Origin: Flavobacteriales bacterium
Lineage (GTDB): Bacteria > Bacteroidota > Bacteroidia > Flavobacteriales_F > PHOS-HE28
Assembly (NCBI GenBank): GCA_016715995.1
Contig: JADJXF010000012.1
Coordinates: forward strand, 209,669-273,668
Reading direction: 5' to 3'
Length of the DNA: 64,000 nucleotides
Shown: positions 14,803 through 25,186 of the stretch, piece after piece
How positions within the stretch are numbered: the stretch's first letter is position 1
Layout: every line of letters begins with the position of its first letter
Position numbers and translations under genes: made by a program
Notes under the pieces: model-generated
Databases searched by the model: none
What the model saw: only the letters and a program-made list of their open reading frames with translations
What the model was told of the DNA's origin: nothing

Positions 14803-17070
14803 TTGCGAATCTGCCAATTCTTCCTCTTCCTGGCTTTGCTGCCACTCAACGCTGCAGCACAGTCATCCATTCTCGGCAGCGTCCATGTCGCTGGCACCAA
14901 CGAGCCTTTACCCGGTGCCAGCGTCGGCTGGGCCGGCACCAGCACCGGGACGATCACCGGCGGTGACGGCCGGTTCTCGCTTCCGTTGCCATCGGGCTGG
15001 CCTGCCACGCTCGTCGCCACCTATGTGGGCCATAAGCCCGATAGCCTGATGCTGATGGCACCGCCAACGGTTCCGATCAATCTTCAACTCGAACCTGCGA
15101 TTGAACTACGCGCAGTGGAAGTGGTGGAGCGAACCGAAGGGACGCGGTTGAGCACGCGCACCATCAACGCCACCGAGTCCATCGGACAGAAAGAACTGAA
15201 GCGCGCGGCCTGTTGTGACCTGAGCGAGAGCTTCGAGACCAACGCGACCGTGGATGTGAGTTACAGCGATGCAATCTCAGGTACCAAGACCATCCGCATG
15301 CTGGGCCTCGATGGCAAGTACGCGCAGATGAGTTTGGAGAACGTGCCGTTCGTTCGCGGCCTATCCACTTCATCCGGGCTCACCCTTATCCCGGGCACCT
15401 GGATCCAGGACATCAACCTGAGCAAAGGCACGGGCACCGCGGTGAACGGCCCGAACGCCATGACGGGCCAGATCGATCTGTGCCTGCTGAACCCGCTGGA
15501 CGAGCCGCCGCTCTTCGTGAACCTGTATGGCAACAGCCAAGGCCGCATGGAAGCGAACGTGCATGCCGCGCAGCGCACCGGCTCCAACAGCGCCAACCTG
15601 CTGCTCGTGCATGGCAACTGGTTCGATCAAGCCATGGACCAGAACGATGACGGCCTGCTGGATCAGCCGCGTACCCGGCGCATCAATGTGATGAACCGCT
15701 GGATGCATCTCGGCGAACGCAAGAGCGGCCAGGTGACACTGCGAGCCGTTCACGACGAGCGCATCGGCGGGCAGGACGCGATGCACAGCGCACACGCCGA
15801 TCACAGCGCCCATGGACTCGGCCTCTATCGCATCAACGTGTTGAACCGCATGATGGACGGCATCGCAAAGCATGGCTGGGTGTTCGAAGGCGACCCCACC
15901 AAAAGCATTGGCTTGATTGCCGCAGGGCGATGGCACGAAACAAGCTCCGAATACGGCCTGCGCCGCTACGATGGCGAGCAGCGCAGCGCTTACCTCAGCG
16001 CGATCTATCAGCAATTGCTCGGTGACGGCAACGACCAGGTGAAAGGCGGCCTCAGCTTCCAATACGACGACTACACGGAGCGCTTCATGAGCCGTTCGCT
16101 CGATGATGTGGGAGACACCTTGCAGGACCTCGACCTCGGACGAACGGAGCGGATGCCAGGGATTTTCGCGGAGCACACCCTGAAACGCGGGCTTTTCACC
16201 CTGGTGAGCGGAATCCGCTACGATGCCAACGACTGGTTCGGCGAAGCATGGAGTCCGCGGCTACATGCCAAGTACGACCTTGGTCCGCTCACGGTGCTGC
16301 GCGCCAGCGTGGGCCATGGATTCCGCACGGCGAACCCGCTGGTGGAGAACGCAGCGGTGATGGCGAGCTCGCGCTACGTATCCATCGAAGGGCGGCTTGG
16401 CATGGAACGCGCGTGGAACATGGGCGCTTCGGTGCTGCACAAGTTCAAATGGCTCGGACGCAAATGGGCGATTGGCGCGGATGGCTACCACACGCGCTTC
16501 ACGGACCAGGTGGTCACTGACCTCGATCGCGACCCGCTCACGCTCGCGCTCTACATGCTCGACGGCCCATCCTATGCCAACAGCCTGCTCACCGATGTGC
16601 AGGTGGAGCTCTCACGGGCTTTTCAACTGAAGCTCAGCCACCGGTACTACGAGGTGCGCTCAACCTATGATGGCCGCCTGCTGGAACGCCCATTCACGCC
16701 ATCGCATCGCGGCCTTATCGACCTCGCCTTCACCAGCCCCGATGAGCATTGGCGCTTCGACATCAACCTCAACCTCTTCGGCGAAGGCCGATTGCCGGAC
16801 ACACGACCCAATCCATCGGACGAACTGCGGTTCCCGGTCCGCTCACCTGGATTCGCAACGCTGCATGCCCAGATCACGTTCTCTTCTGGTGCCTGGGAGT
16901 TCTACCTCGGCGGCGAGAACCTCACCAGCACGCTTCAACAGCAACAGGTGATCGCACCGGATGACCCCTACGGCCCGTATTTTGACGCCAGCTTGATCTG
17001 GGGACCCACCAACAAGGCCATGGCATACGGTGGCCTGCGATTCACACTAAAGAACAACAAAACAAAATGA
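14803..17070 (+). CDS. TonB-dependent receptor, probably for a metal
   Basis: A 755-residue outer-membrane receptor. It has a signal peptide (MRICQFFLFLALLPLNAAAQ), a carboxypeptidase-regulatory-like domain (residues 22-105), a plug (residues about 115-230 with TIRMLGLDGKYAQM), and a 22-stranded-type barrel ending in GLRFTLKNNKTK. The start codon is TTG at 14803; no in-frame ATG gives the signal peptide, and the ATG at 14780 is out of frame. A His-rich loop (DAMHSAHADHSAHG) around residue 330 could contact a metal. It overlaps the HMA gene by 4 bp. Transport needs TonB/ExbB/ExbD energy. Confidence 0.88.
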   Translation: MRICQFFLFLALLPLNAAAQSSILGSVHVAGTNEPLPGASVGWAGTSTGTITGGDGRFSLPLPSGWPATLVATYVGHKPDSLMLMAPPTVPINLQLEPAIELRAVEVVERTEGTRLSTRTINATESIGQKELKRAACCDLSESFETNATVDVSYSDAISGTKTIRMLGLDGKYAQMSLENVPFVRGLSTSSGLTLIPGTWIQDINLSKGTGTAVNGPNAMTGQIDLCLLNPLDEPPLFVNLYGNSQGRMEANVHAAQRTGSNSANLLLVHGNWFDQAMDQNDDGLLDQPRTRRINVMNRWMHLGERKSGQVTLRAVHDERIGGQDAMHSAHADHSAHGLGLYRINVLNRMMDGIAKHGWVFEGDPTKSIGLIAAGRWHETSSEYGLRRYDGEQRSAYLSAIYQQLLGDGNDQVKGGLSFQYDDYTERFMSRSLDDVGDTLQDLDLGRTERMPGIFAEHTLKRGLFTLVSGIRYDANDWFGEAWSPRLHAKYDLGPLTVLRASVGHGFRTANPLVENAAVMASSRYVSIEGRLGMERAWNMGASVLHKFKWLGRKWAIGADGYHTRFTDQVVTDLDRDPLTLALYMLDGPSYANSLLTDVQVELSRAFQLKLSHRYYEVRSTYDGRLLERPFTPSHRGLIDLAFTSPDEHWRFDINLNLFGEGRLPDTRPNPSDELRFPVRSPGFATLHAQITFSSGAWEFYLGGENLTSTLQQQQVIAPDDPYGPYFDASLIWGPTNKAMAYGGLRFTLKNNKTK

Positions 17071-17426
17071 GAGTCTTCTTGATATTGGCAGCGGTCTGCA
17101 TCTCCACGTTCGTGGTGGCGCAGAAGCGAACGGAGCATCTCGAGATTCAGAGCAGCACCGTTTGCGACATGTGCGTAAAGACCATCGAGACGAACCTGAT
17201 CTACGAGAAGGGCGTGAAGAAGGTGCATGTCAGTCTGGACTCCTCGTTGGTCCATATCGACTACGATGCGCGCAAGAACTCGCCTGAAGGGCTGCGCGCC
17301 GCGCTCATCAAGCTCGGCTATGCTGCCGATGGCGTGCCGGGTGAAGCGAAGGCATTCGCGAAGCTGCCCGCCTGCTGCCAGAAGGAAGGCTGCGGCAAGC
17401 TGCCGGAGAACCAGCCCCATCCGTGA
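17067..17426 (+). CDS. Secreted heavy-metal-associated (HMA) domain protein
   Basis: A 119-residue protein. The signal peptide ends near VVAQ. Residues 25-95 show the beta-alpha-beta-beta-alpha-beta HMA pattern with metal site VCDMC (CxxC form) near residue 33. The C-terminal tail adds CC and C (LPACCQKEGCGK). A periplasmic metal chaperone partnering the receptor whose gene it overlaps is the likely role. The metal is probably copper or another thiophilic ion. Confidence 0.82.
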   Translation: MRVFLILAAVCISTFVVAQKRTEHLEIQSSTVCDMCVKTIETNLIYEKGVKKVHVSLDSSLVHIDYDARKNSPEGLRAALIKLGYAADGVPGEAKAFAKLPACCQKEGCGKLPENQPHP

Positions 17427-17427
17427 C

Positions 17428-17946
17428 ATGGCGTTAATCCGCAGCGTACGAGGGTTCACGCCGTCCTTCGGCGAGGGCTGCTACCTGGCGGAGACAGCCG
17501 TTGTGATCGGCGATACGGTGATGGGCGACGAGTGCAGCGTCTGGTTCAACGCCGTGGTGCGCGGCGATGTGAACAGCATCCGCATCGGCGACCGCGTGAA
17601 CATCCAGGATGGCGCGGTACTGCATTGCACCTATGAGCGGGCAACGCTCACCATCGGCAGCGATGTGAGCATCGGTCACAACGCGATCGTGCATGGCTGC
17701 ACGGTGCAGGACAAGGTCCTCATCGGCATGGGCGCCATCGTGATGGACCACGCGATGATCGGCGAAGGCAGCGTTATCGCGGCCGGCGCGGTAGTGACGC
17801 AAGGCACCGTGGTGGAGCCCGGCAGTTTGATGACAGGCGTGCCCGCCAGGCGCATCGGTCCGGTGAGCGCCGACCTTTCCCGTAACGAGCTTGAGCGCAT
17901 CGCGCGCAACTACCGCATGTACGCGGGTTGGTTCAAACAAGACTGA
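17428..17946 (+). CDS. Gamma-carbonic-anhydrase-like hexapeptide-repeat protein
   Basis: A 172-residue left-handed beta-helix protein. Repeats of the [LIV]-G-x4 type run from residue 10 to 130 (VVIGDTVMGDECSVWFNAVV, RIGDRVNIQDGAVLH, TIGSDVSIGHNAIVHG). The His of LHC (residue about 68) and those of GHNAIVHG are the metal ligands of gamma carbonic anhydrases. It starts 2 bp after the HMA stop, and its last codons overlap the convergent murI gene by 14 bp. Whether it is catalytic or an acyltransferase-like relative is open. Confidence 0.82.
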   Translation: MALIRSVRGFTPSFGEGCYLAETAVVIGDTVMGDECSVWFNAVVRGDVNSIRIGDRVNIQDGAVLHCTYERATLTIGSDVSIGHNAIVHGCTVQDKVLIGMGAIVMDHAMIGEGSVIAAGAVVTQGTVVEPGSLMTGVPARRIGPVSADLSRNELERIARNYRMYAGWFKQD

Positions 17947-18757
17947 GCGACCCATCCGTCCAGACGGCCTGGCCAACGGCGACGGGCGGCATGCCCATGC
18001 GAACCATCATCTTCTGGAAGCCTTCGGGATTCCCGCTGGTCCAGATTATGCTTCCATCCATCGCATGCGGTGGCGCTTCCAGTCCGCGCTCGCGGAGCAG
18101 CCTCGCTACCTGACGGGCCACTGCAGGAGCAGGGTCGATGATACGAACGCCACGCCCCAAGATGCGCTCGATGAGCGGCCGGATGATGGGATAGTGCGTA
18201 CAACCCAGCACCAGCGCATCAATGCCTTGGGCAAGCATGGGCTCCAACCAGCCTCGCAGCAGGGCCTCGGTTGCGGGCGTGTCGAACTCCCCGGCCTCGA
18301 TCTGCTTCACCAACCCCGGGCACGGCTGATGCAGCACCTTCACCCCGGCAGCGAACCGATCAACCACCGAGGCATAGAGCTCGCTTTGGAAGGTGGCCAC
18401 CGTGGCGATCACCCCAACCACGCCGGTATGTGTCTGTTCCACCGCAGGCTTCACAGCAGGCTCCATGCCGACGAACGGAACCTCGGGCCAACGCTGTCTC
18501 AACTCGGCCAGGGCGGCGGCGCTCGCGGTGTTGCACGCGATCACGATCAGTTTGCAGCCCTTGCCGAGCAGGGCCTCAGCGATGGCGATGCTGAAGGCAC
18601 GCACCTCCTCGAGCGTACGCGGGCCGTATGGCACATGGAGGGTATCACCGAAATAGAGCAGGCGCTCCCTGGGGAGCGCCTGTCGCATGGTGTTCATCAC
18701 CGTCAGTCCGCCGATACCGGAATCGAAGATGCCGATTGGGCGGGAATCGGATGGCAC
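17933..18757 (-). CDS. murI: Glutamate racemase
   Basis: Supplies D-glutamate for peptidoglycan. The 274-residue protein has GIFDSGIGGLTV at residues 9-20, VIACNTASA (first catalytic Cys) near residue 75, and LGCTHYP (second catalytic Cys) near residue 187. The start codon is GTG. An 8-bp-arm hairpin at 18661-18680 lies within the coding sequence. It is the last gene of a minus-strand envelope run (uppS, bamA, ompH, ompH, murI). Confidence 0.92.
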   Translation of the reverse strand: MPSDSRPIGIFDSGIGGLTVMNTMRQALPRERLLYFGDTLHVPYGPRTLEEVRAFSIAIAEALLGKGCKLIVIACNTASAAALAELRQRWPEVPFVGMEPAVKPAVEQTHTGVVGVIATVATFQSELYASVVDRFAAGVKVLHQPCPGLVKQIEAGEFDTPATEALLRGWLEPMLAQGIDALVLGCTHYPIIRPLIERILGRGVRIIDPAPAVARQVARLLRERGLEAPPHAMDGSIIWTSGNPEGFQKMMVRMGMPPVAVGQAVWTDGSLSLV

Positions 18758-18764
18758 GCGCGTC

Positions 18765-19289
18765 TTAGTTGATGCCGAGCTTGACCTTCACCAATGGCAT
18801 GATGTCCTCGCCCTTGTCGAAGTAAAGCACGAAGCCCGTGCTCACATCGAAGATGTAGGTGAAGCCCTTCTCATCGGCCACGTCCTTGATGGCCTTGTTC
18901 GTGCGCTCAACCATGGGCTTCAATAGCTCCTCCTCCAGCTTGGCGATATCCTCTTGCGCCTTGTCGCGCGCGCTGTCGATCCGTTGCTCCAGGTCGTTCA
19001 CCTCACGCACCACCATCTCCTTCTCGGTCTGGGTCATGCGGTCGGCACGCGCCTGGGCGTCCGCCACTTTGGCTTGGTACTCGTCGCCCATCGCCTTCAG
19101 GCGCACCTCGAGGGTCTTGGCGAAGTCCTGCATCTTCTTCTCCGCCTCTGGACGCTCGGGCAGCGTGAGCAGCAGGCGCTGGCGGTCGATATGGCCGAGC
19201 TTGGCGCCATTCTGGGCCAGGACCGCTGGGGCCAAGCTCATCGCGAGGGCCGCCGAAAGGAACAATTGCTTCATGTTCATCGTGTTCAT
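18765..19289 (-). CDS. ompH: OmpH/Skp-family periplasmic chaperone
   Basis: A 174-residue protein: signal peptide to about ALAQ, then KLGHIDRQRLLLTLPER and a long heptad-rich coiled coil (residues 50-130), as in Skp. It probably escorts unfolded outer-membrane proteins to BamA. It overlaps the preceding ompH paralogue by 4 bp. Start codons at 19289, 19280 and 19274 are all possible. Confidence 0.85.
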   Translation of the reverse strand: MNTMNMKQLFLSAALAMSLAPAVLAQNGAKLGHIDRQRLLLTLPERPEAEKKMQDFAKTLEVRLKAMGDEYQAKVADAQARADRMTQTEKEMVVREVNDLEQRIDSARDKAQEDIAKLEEELLKPMVERTNKAIKDVADEKGFTYIFDVSTGFVLYFDKGEDIMPLVKVKLGIN

Positions 19290-19957
19290 CGTGGTTGTTT
19301 CATTTCCGAGCCGTCTCCGCCCGTGTTGCGTGGTGGAGGTTGCTGCTGGCCGTCGGTGCCGCCCTTGTTCGGATCCTCGCTCGGAGGTTCACCGAAATCC
19401 TCACCATCCGTGCCGCCACCGCCATCACGTTTGGGCCGGATGCCGAGCTTCTTCAGCACCGCGTCGCTCTTGTCGTACTTATCGCTCGCGAAGAGCAGGT
19501 TGCCGCCGTTGTTGTTGCTCACATCGAAGACGGCCACATAGCTCGTGCCCGCCACCTCTTTGATGGCGTTGTACACGCGGTCCTGGATAGGCTGAATCAG
19601 CTCCTGCCGTTTCTTGAACAGGTCGCCCTCAGGCCCGAAGCGGCGCTTCTGCAGATCGCGTGCTTCGCGCTCGCGACGGTCGATCTCCTCCAAGCGCGAC
19701 CGCTTCATGTCCTCGGTGAGCAGGACGGCCTCGGCGTTATATGCTTCGCGCATGCGCTTGGTCTGGAGGTAGCGCTCATCGATCTCCTCCTGCCAGTTCT
19801 TGCTCAACCGGTCCAGTTCCTTCTGTGCCGTTTCGTATTCCGGCATCTGGTCCAGGATGTACTTGGTGTTCACGAAGGCCACGCGTTGCGCGAGGGCTCC
19901 AGTGGACAGGAACGCCGCGATGGACGCGGCGAGCAGGAACGGGATCAGGCGGTGCAT
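19286..19957 (-). CDS. ompH: OmpH/Skp-family periplasmic chaperone, second copy
   Basis: A 223-residue protein, about 50 residues longer than its neighbour because of a glycine/aspartate-rich C-terminal tail (KRDGGGGTDGEDFGEPPSEDPNKG). It has a signal peptide to ALAQ, RVAFVNTKYILDQMPEY, then a long charged coiled coil. I start at the Met at 19957, since the frame upstream enters the end of bamA. Tandem ompH paralogues after bamA are usual in Bacteroidota. Confidence 0.85.
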   Translation of the reverse strand: MHRLIPFLLAASIAAFLSTGALAQRVAFVNTKYILDQMPEYETAQKELDRLSKNWQEEIDERYLQTKRMREAYNAEAVLLTEDMKRSRLEEIDRREREARDLQKRRFGPEGDLFKKRQELIQPIQDRVYNAIKEVAGTSYVAVFDVSNNNGGNLLFASDKYDKSDAVLKKLGIRPKRDGGGGTDGEDFGEPPSEDPNKGGTDGQQQPPPRNTGGDGSEMKQPR

Positions 19958-19988
19958 GTGAGGGTGTCGAATGTAATGGATCCCGCGA

Positions 19989-22523
19989 TCAGAGTTCGCC
20001 AAGATCTATGCCGATCGTGAAATGGAATTGGCTCTTCGCCATTTGCGGCGCAGTGGGCACATCGTCCAGGCGCCAGCCGTAGTCCAGGCCCATAGGCCCG
20101 AACATCGGCAGGAAGAGCCGAAGGCCGACGCCAGCGCTGCGATAGAGCTTGAAGGGATTGAAGGAATCAAAGGTGCCCCAGGTATTGCCCGCCTGCGCGA
20201 AGGCCAAGGTGTAGATGGTGGCCTGCGGGTTGAGCGAAACGGGGAACCGAAGCTCCGCTGTGTACTTGCTCACGATGAAGTTCCCGGTCTGCGGAGAGAG
20301 CGAGAAGTCATCGTAGCCGCGCAGGCCCACGATCTCACGGCCGTCGAGTTGGAATCCGGTGAGGGCGGCGCCGCCGAGGTAGAAGCGCTCGAAGGGCGAG
20401 TCGCCGATGGCATCGCTGTAACGGCCCAGGAATCCCCAGCCCGCGCGCGTCATGAGCACCAGGTTATGGCCGGTCTTGCTGTTGCTGAGCTTGTTGAACC
20501 ACTGGGTGGTGAACTTCCATTTGTGGAACTCGGCCCAATTGTACCGCTGGTCCGGTGGCATCGAGGCGTAGTCCTTGTCGGTATTGAAGAGCGATATCGG
20601 CGGCGTGGCCTTGAGCGAGAGCGTGACGTCCGAGCCACTGCGCGCGAAGAAGGGCTGGTCCACCGAGTTGCGCGACAGCGAGAGCTGGTAGGCCAGCACG
20701 TTGCTCTTCCCATCGGTGAATGAGAAGACCACCTGCCCGCTGCTGAAGTTCTGCAGGTCGTAGAGCTGGTAGCTCAGCGTCTGACGAAGGATGAAGTAGT
20801 CGTCGGGCCATTGGAGCCGTTTGCCAAGGCCGAGCGTGGCCCCGTAAATCACCAACGATTGGCGGGCGGGATTGCGGATCCGCCCGTCTTCCGTGCTCAC
20901 GTAGCGCTTCTCGCCGTTGCTCTGGACCGAGGCATACGCGGAGAAGCTCAGCGAGTTGGGCTTCCTCCCGCCAAGCCAAGGCTCCACGAACGACATGCTG
21001 TAGCTCTGGAAGAAGCGACCGTTGGTCTGTGCGCGCAGGTTCAATGTCTGCCCGTCTCCGCTGGGCAGTGGTTGGTAAGCGGATGGGTCGCCGATCTTCC
21101 GAAGGCTGAAGTTGGTGAACGAGAGGCCCAAGCTCATCACCAGACGGCCGGCCCCCCAGCCACCGCTCAGCTCCAACCGGTCGCTCGGCTTCTCCTCCAC
21201 GGTGTACTCCAGGTCCACCAGGCCCGTGCGCTGATCTGGTATGGGATTGACGCCGAGCTTCTCCGGGTCGAAATATCCCAACTGGGCCAGCTCGCGCTGG
21301 GTTCGTATCACTAGGCTGCGGTCGAAGAGCTGGCCGGGCTTCGTGCGGATCTCGCGGCGCACCACATGCTCATTGGTTTTGGAATTGCCCTTGATGATAA
21401 CGTTCCGGATGCGGTACTGCCGTCCTTCGCGGATGCGGATCTCCAGGTCGATGCTGTCACCTTCGGCCACCATCTCCACCGGCTCCGGATAGAAGGAGAG
21501 GTAGCCGTCGTCCATGTACAGCGAGCTGACGTCGCGGCCAGTGGGGTTCATGTACAGGCGGCTGTCGAGGATCTTCTTGCTGTACACATCCCCGCGCTTG
21601 ATGTTCAGGATGCTATCGAGCCTGGTGCTGCGGTGCTTGGTGTTGCCCGTCCATGTGATGTTCCGGAAGTGGAAGCGGTTGCCCTCATCCACCTTCACCT
21701 CCACCCGCACGCGTTTCGGACTCACGTAATACATCGTGTCGCCGGTGATGACGGCGTTGCGATAGCCCTCGTTGTTGTACACGTTCACCACGTTGGCCTT
21801 GTCGGCCTTGTACAGGTTCGCGATGAACTTGCTTCCACCGAAGATGTTGTACCAGCGCTTGCGCCTCGTCTTCTTCATCGCCCGGCGCAGACGCGCATCG
21901 CTCAGCGCCTGGTTGCCCTCGAACTCCACATCCTTGATCTTGATGCGCGGGCCGCGGTCCACGTCGATGAGCAGGAACACGCTGTTCTCGAAGGCCGATG
22001 GCAGCGTGTCCGCGTACTCCTTGAAGCTGACGTCGGCCTTGAGGTAGCCCTTCTCCACGTAATGCGCGCGGATCGCATGGCGGGCGCGCGCGATCAACGC
22101 CTCGTTCACCTGCTGGCGCCGCACCAGCCCGGCCATCTCATCGAGCTTCTCCGATTCGTTGCGGGTCACGCCGCTGCTGTACTTCCACCGCGAGAGCAAC
22201 GGCTTCTCCACCACGATGATGTTCAGGAAGATCGTCCTCCCACGGATCTCCGCGGCCTCTATGCGCACGTCGCTGAAGAGCTTCTGGCTCCAGAGGTTCC
22301 GGATGGCCCGGCCGAAGCGCTCACCGGGCACCTCAATCTTGTCACCCACCTGCAGGCCGGCGAAGAGCTTCACGGCGTTGGCATCCACCGTACGCACGCC
22401 GCTCACGGTGATGCCGCCGATCTCGTAGGTCTGGGGCATTCCGTAGTCCATGGCGGGCGGCCGCTCCACCTGGGCACTGGCGGAAAGGCACAACAGCACG
22501 AAAGGGAGGAGCAGCAGGCGCAT
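19989..22523 (-). CDS. bamA: Outer-membrane protein assembly factor BamA
   Basis: An 844-residue Omp85 protein: signal peptide, five POTRA domains (residues about 30-430; for example GGITVSGVRTVDANAVKLFAG and YRIRNVIIKGNSKTNEHVV), and a C-terminal 16-strand barrel containing the Omp85 signature region (FYLGGAALTGFQLDGREIVGLRG). It inserts barrel proteins into the outer membrane. It is flanked by uppS (4 bp upstream) and two ompH chaperone genes. Confidence 0.94.
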   Translation of the reverse strand: MRLLLLPFVLLCLSASAQVERPPAMDYGMPQTYEIGGITVSGVRTVDANAVKLFAGLQVGDKIEVPGERFGRAIRNLWSQKLFSDVRIEAAEIRGRTIFLNIIVVEKPLLSRWKYSSGVTRNESEKLDEMAGLVRRQQVNEALIARARHAIRAHYVEKGYLKADVSFKEYADTLPSAFENSVFLLIDVDRGPRIKIKDVEFEGNQALSDARLRRAMKKTRRKRWYNIFGGSKFIANLYKADKANVVNVYNNEGYRNAVITGDTMYYVSPKRVRVEVKVDEGNRFHFRNITWTGNTKHRSTRLDSILNIKRGDVYSKKILDSRLYMNPTGRDVSSLYMDDGYLSFYPEPVEMVAEGDSIDLEIRIREGRQYRIRNVIIKGNSKTNEHVVRREIRTKPGQLFDRSLVIRTQRELAQLGYFDPEKLGVNPIPDQRTGLVDLEYTVEEKPSDRLELSGGWGAGRLVMSLGLSFTNFSLRKIGDPSAYQPLPSGDGQTLNLRAQTNGRFFQSYSMSFVEPWLGGRKPNSLSFSAYASVQSNGEKRYVSTEDGRIRNPARQSLVIYGATLGLGKRLQWPDDYFILRQTLSYQLYDLQNFSSGQVVFSFTDGKSNVLAYQLSLSRNSVDQPFFARSGSDVTLSLKATPPISLFNTDKDYASMPPDQRYNWAEFHKWKFTTQWFNKLSNSKTGHNLVLMTRAGWGFLGRYSDAIGDSPFERFYLGGAALTGFQLDGREIVGLRGYDDFSLSPQTGNFIVSKYTAELRFPVSLNPQATIYTLAFAQAGNTWGTFDSFNPFKLYRSAGVGLRLFLPMFGPMGLDYGWRLDDVPTAPQMAKSQFHFTIGIDLGEL

Positions 22524-22527
22524 CCGG

Positions 22528-23295
<768 letters not shown>

Positions 23296-23324
23296 AATGG
23301 GGCGCGAAGGTGCGAAGAAGGGGC

Positions 23325-24170
23325 TCACCGCTTGCGCTTCATCCAGTTGTATTGCTCCTCGCAATCCGAGAAACGGCTGATGATGTAGGTGATGCTTACC
23401 CCGGAATAGACGTACCAGTCGCGGGTGTTGGGGTCTCCCCGGGACCGGCCGGTGTTGCTATGCCCGGGAATAGCGTCCTCCAGGCCGCTACGGTCGGCCA
23501 TCTCAGCGGAGAGCGGCCCGTTCTCGAAGGCCAGCCTGGCGTTGTCGTAATAGGTGCCGCTCACATCGTCGATGTAATCGGTCCAGGTACGGCGCAAGCC
23601 CCATTCAACCTGGATGTCCACACGTCCAAAGTTGAACTTGAACCCGGCTCCGAAGGGGATGGCCATTTGGTCCACCTTGTACGGTTCGCTGCCATTGCTG
23701 GTGCCTTGGCCCTCGGTGCCGAGCTGCACTAGATCATACCATGTGTCATCGAGCTGGGCCTGCGGGTTCGCCCGGAAATACGCCAGACCACCGAAGACGA
23801 AGGGCGTCCACTTCTTCCCCTCCTTGCCCCGAAGCCGATATTTGAAGAAGTTGATTTCCAGCAGCAGCGCCGTCTCGATGAGGCGCGATCTGAAATGCAG
23901 GTTGCGCGCGAGCTGAAGGCTGTCGTCCGAGTTGCTATCGTAGGCCTGCAAGGTCCCGTAGATCCCTTGAAAGCGGAGCGCGTAACGTTCGTTGAAATTG
24001 TGCCGGAACACGATGCCGCCGGCCAGCTTCTTGTCCTTGGGGAAATGCCGGTACGGGTTCAGGTCGCCGATGTAATAGGAGAAGCCGCCGGTGATGCCCA
24101 ATTCATTCACTTGGGCGAATGCGCCGGAACCGAGGATCACGGCAAACAGAAGGATGTACCTGCGGAGCAT
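23325..24170 (-). CDS. porG: DUF6089 / PorG-like outer-membrane protein
   Basis: A 281-residue protein with signal peptide (RYILLFAVILGSGAFAQ), then LGITGGFSYYIGDLNP, a start of barrel typical for the DUF6089/PorG family. Further strands include WTPFVFGGLAYFRANP and IQVEWGLRRTWTDYIDDVSG, and it ends in YVYSGVSITYIISRF plus a short tail. PorG is an outer-membrane partner of the T9SS PorK/PorN ring. Position next to uppS-bamA is commonly seen in the phylum. The symbol is by family resemblance only. Confidence 0.75.
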   Translation of the reverse strand: MLRRYILLFAVILGSGAFAQVNELGITGGFSYYIGDLNPYRHFPKDKKLAGGIVFRHNFNERYALRFQGIYGTLQAYDSNSDDSLQLARNLHFRSRLIETALLLEINFFKYRLRGKEGKKWTPFVFGGLAYFRANPQAQLDDTWYDLVQLGTEGQGTSNGSEPYKVDQMAIPFGAGFKFNFGRVDIQVEWGLRRTWTDYIDDVSGTYYDNARLAFENGPLSAEMADRSGLEDAIPGHSNTGRSRGDPNTRDWYVYSGVSITYIISRFSDCEEQYNWMKRKR

Positions 24171-24223
24171 CGGGGGCCTAACGTCGGCCTCCGGTCGATG
24201 GTATCCATCCGGCGGAAGCCGGG

Positions 24224-24231
24224 CGAAGTTA
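24224..24231 (-). promoter_or_regulatory. Probable -7 promoter box of the porG-uppS-bamA run
   Basis: The minus strand reads TAACTTCG 53 bp before the ATG at 24170. It is the first such box upstream of the cluster running to murI. Confidence 0.45.
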
Positions 24232-24299
24232 TCGGTTGACCCGCAGCGGCAGGAAGCCACTGGGACTGCGGCCGTTAACAATCGTGAAAACCGTATGTG

Positions 24300-25184
24300 C
24301 TATCGTCCTGCGCTGCGCAGATCCAGCCCCCAGTTGAGCTTATCGCGCAGCGTGCGCAGGAAATCGTGACCCTCGAACTGCACCATCCGCACCGGGAAGG
24401 GAGCGCGCCGCACCGTGACGACGGTCTGGCCATCGATGGTGTGGCTGCGGGCATCCAGGTTCAGCAGGCAGAGGTCGGCGCGGGCCGCGAGCTGCAACCG
24501 GATGGTGTAGTGGTCGGGCACCACGAAGGGACGGACATTCAGGTTGTGCGGCGAGATGGGGTTGATCACCAGCGCATCGCTTGTCGGGTAAAGGATCGGG
24601 CCGCCGCAGCTAAGGGAATACGCAGTGCTGCCGGTGGGCGTGGCAATGATGAGCCCGTCGGACCAGTAGGTGTTGAGGAAATCATCGCCCAGATGCACAT
24701 GCACCGAGATCATGCTGCTCGTATCGCGCTTGTGGATGCTCACTTCGTTGAGGGCGAAGTTGTCCGTGCCGAGCAGCGCATCGTGGCCTATGACCTCCAA
24801 GAGCGAGCGGTCCTGCAGGGCGTACCGGCCTTCCTTCAACGCGGCAAGCGCCTCATCCACTTCTTCCAGCCGCACGTTGCTGAGGAAACCCAGCCTCCCA
24901 AGGTTGATGCCCAGCACCGGGATGCCTGCGCGGCCCAACAGCGCCACGCTATCGAGCAGCGTTCCGTCGCCGCCGAGGCTGATGCAGAGGTCGAGGTCCT
25001 GTCGCTCTATGTCGCGCTCGGCCATGACTGCCGCGGTGACCGACTCGCCGCACCGGGAGAGCCACTCAGCCAAGCCGGTGGCGAGCACCGGTTCAATGGC
25101 TGCCGACCGCATTCGGGCCAGTACGTCCGACACCACCGGCGCCATGGCCTGCTCCATCCCACGCCCGTTCACCGCTGCCCGCAT
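24300..25184 (-). CDS. nadK: NAD kinase
   Basis: A 294-residue protein that phosphorylates NAD to NADP. GGDGTLLDS (near residue 76) is the kinase signature, NLGRLGFLSNV and the NE/SIHKRDTSSMI region follow, and GLIIATPTGSTAYSLSCGGPI is the conserved NAD-binding loop. The ATG at 25184 is chosen: it sits 2 bp after the stop of the outer-membrane gene upstream, while the longer frame is antisense-like sequence within that gene. Confidence 0.93.
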   Translation of the reverse strand: MRAAVNGRGMEQAMAPVVSDVLARMRSAAIEPVLATGLAEWLSRCGESVTAAVMAERDIERQDLDLCISLGGDGTLLDSVALLGRAGIPVLGINLGRLGFLSNVRLEEVDEALAALKEGRYALQDRSLLEVIGHDALLGTDNFALNEVSIHKRDTSSMISVHVHLGDDFLNTYWSDGLIIATPTGSTAYSLSCGGPILYPTSDALVINPISPHNLNVRPFVVPDHYTIRLQLAARADLCLLNLDARSHTIDGQTVVTVRRAPFPVRMVQFEGHDFLRTLRDKLNWGLDLRSAGR

Positions 25185-25186
25185 GA

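Noticed and set aside
18661..18680. Strong hairpin GGCGCTCC-N4-GGAGCGCC as a terminator
   Set aside because: It lies well inside the murI coding sequence, with no U tract, so codon use explains it better.
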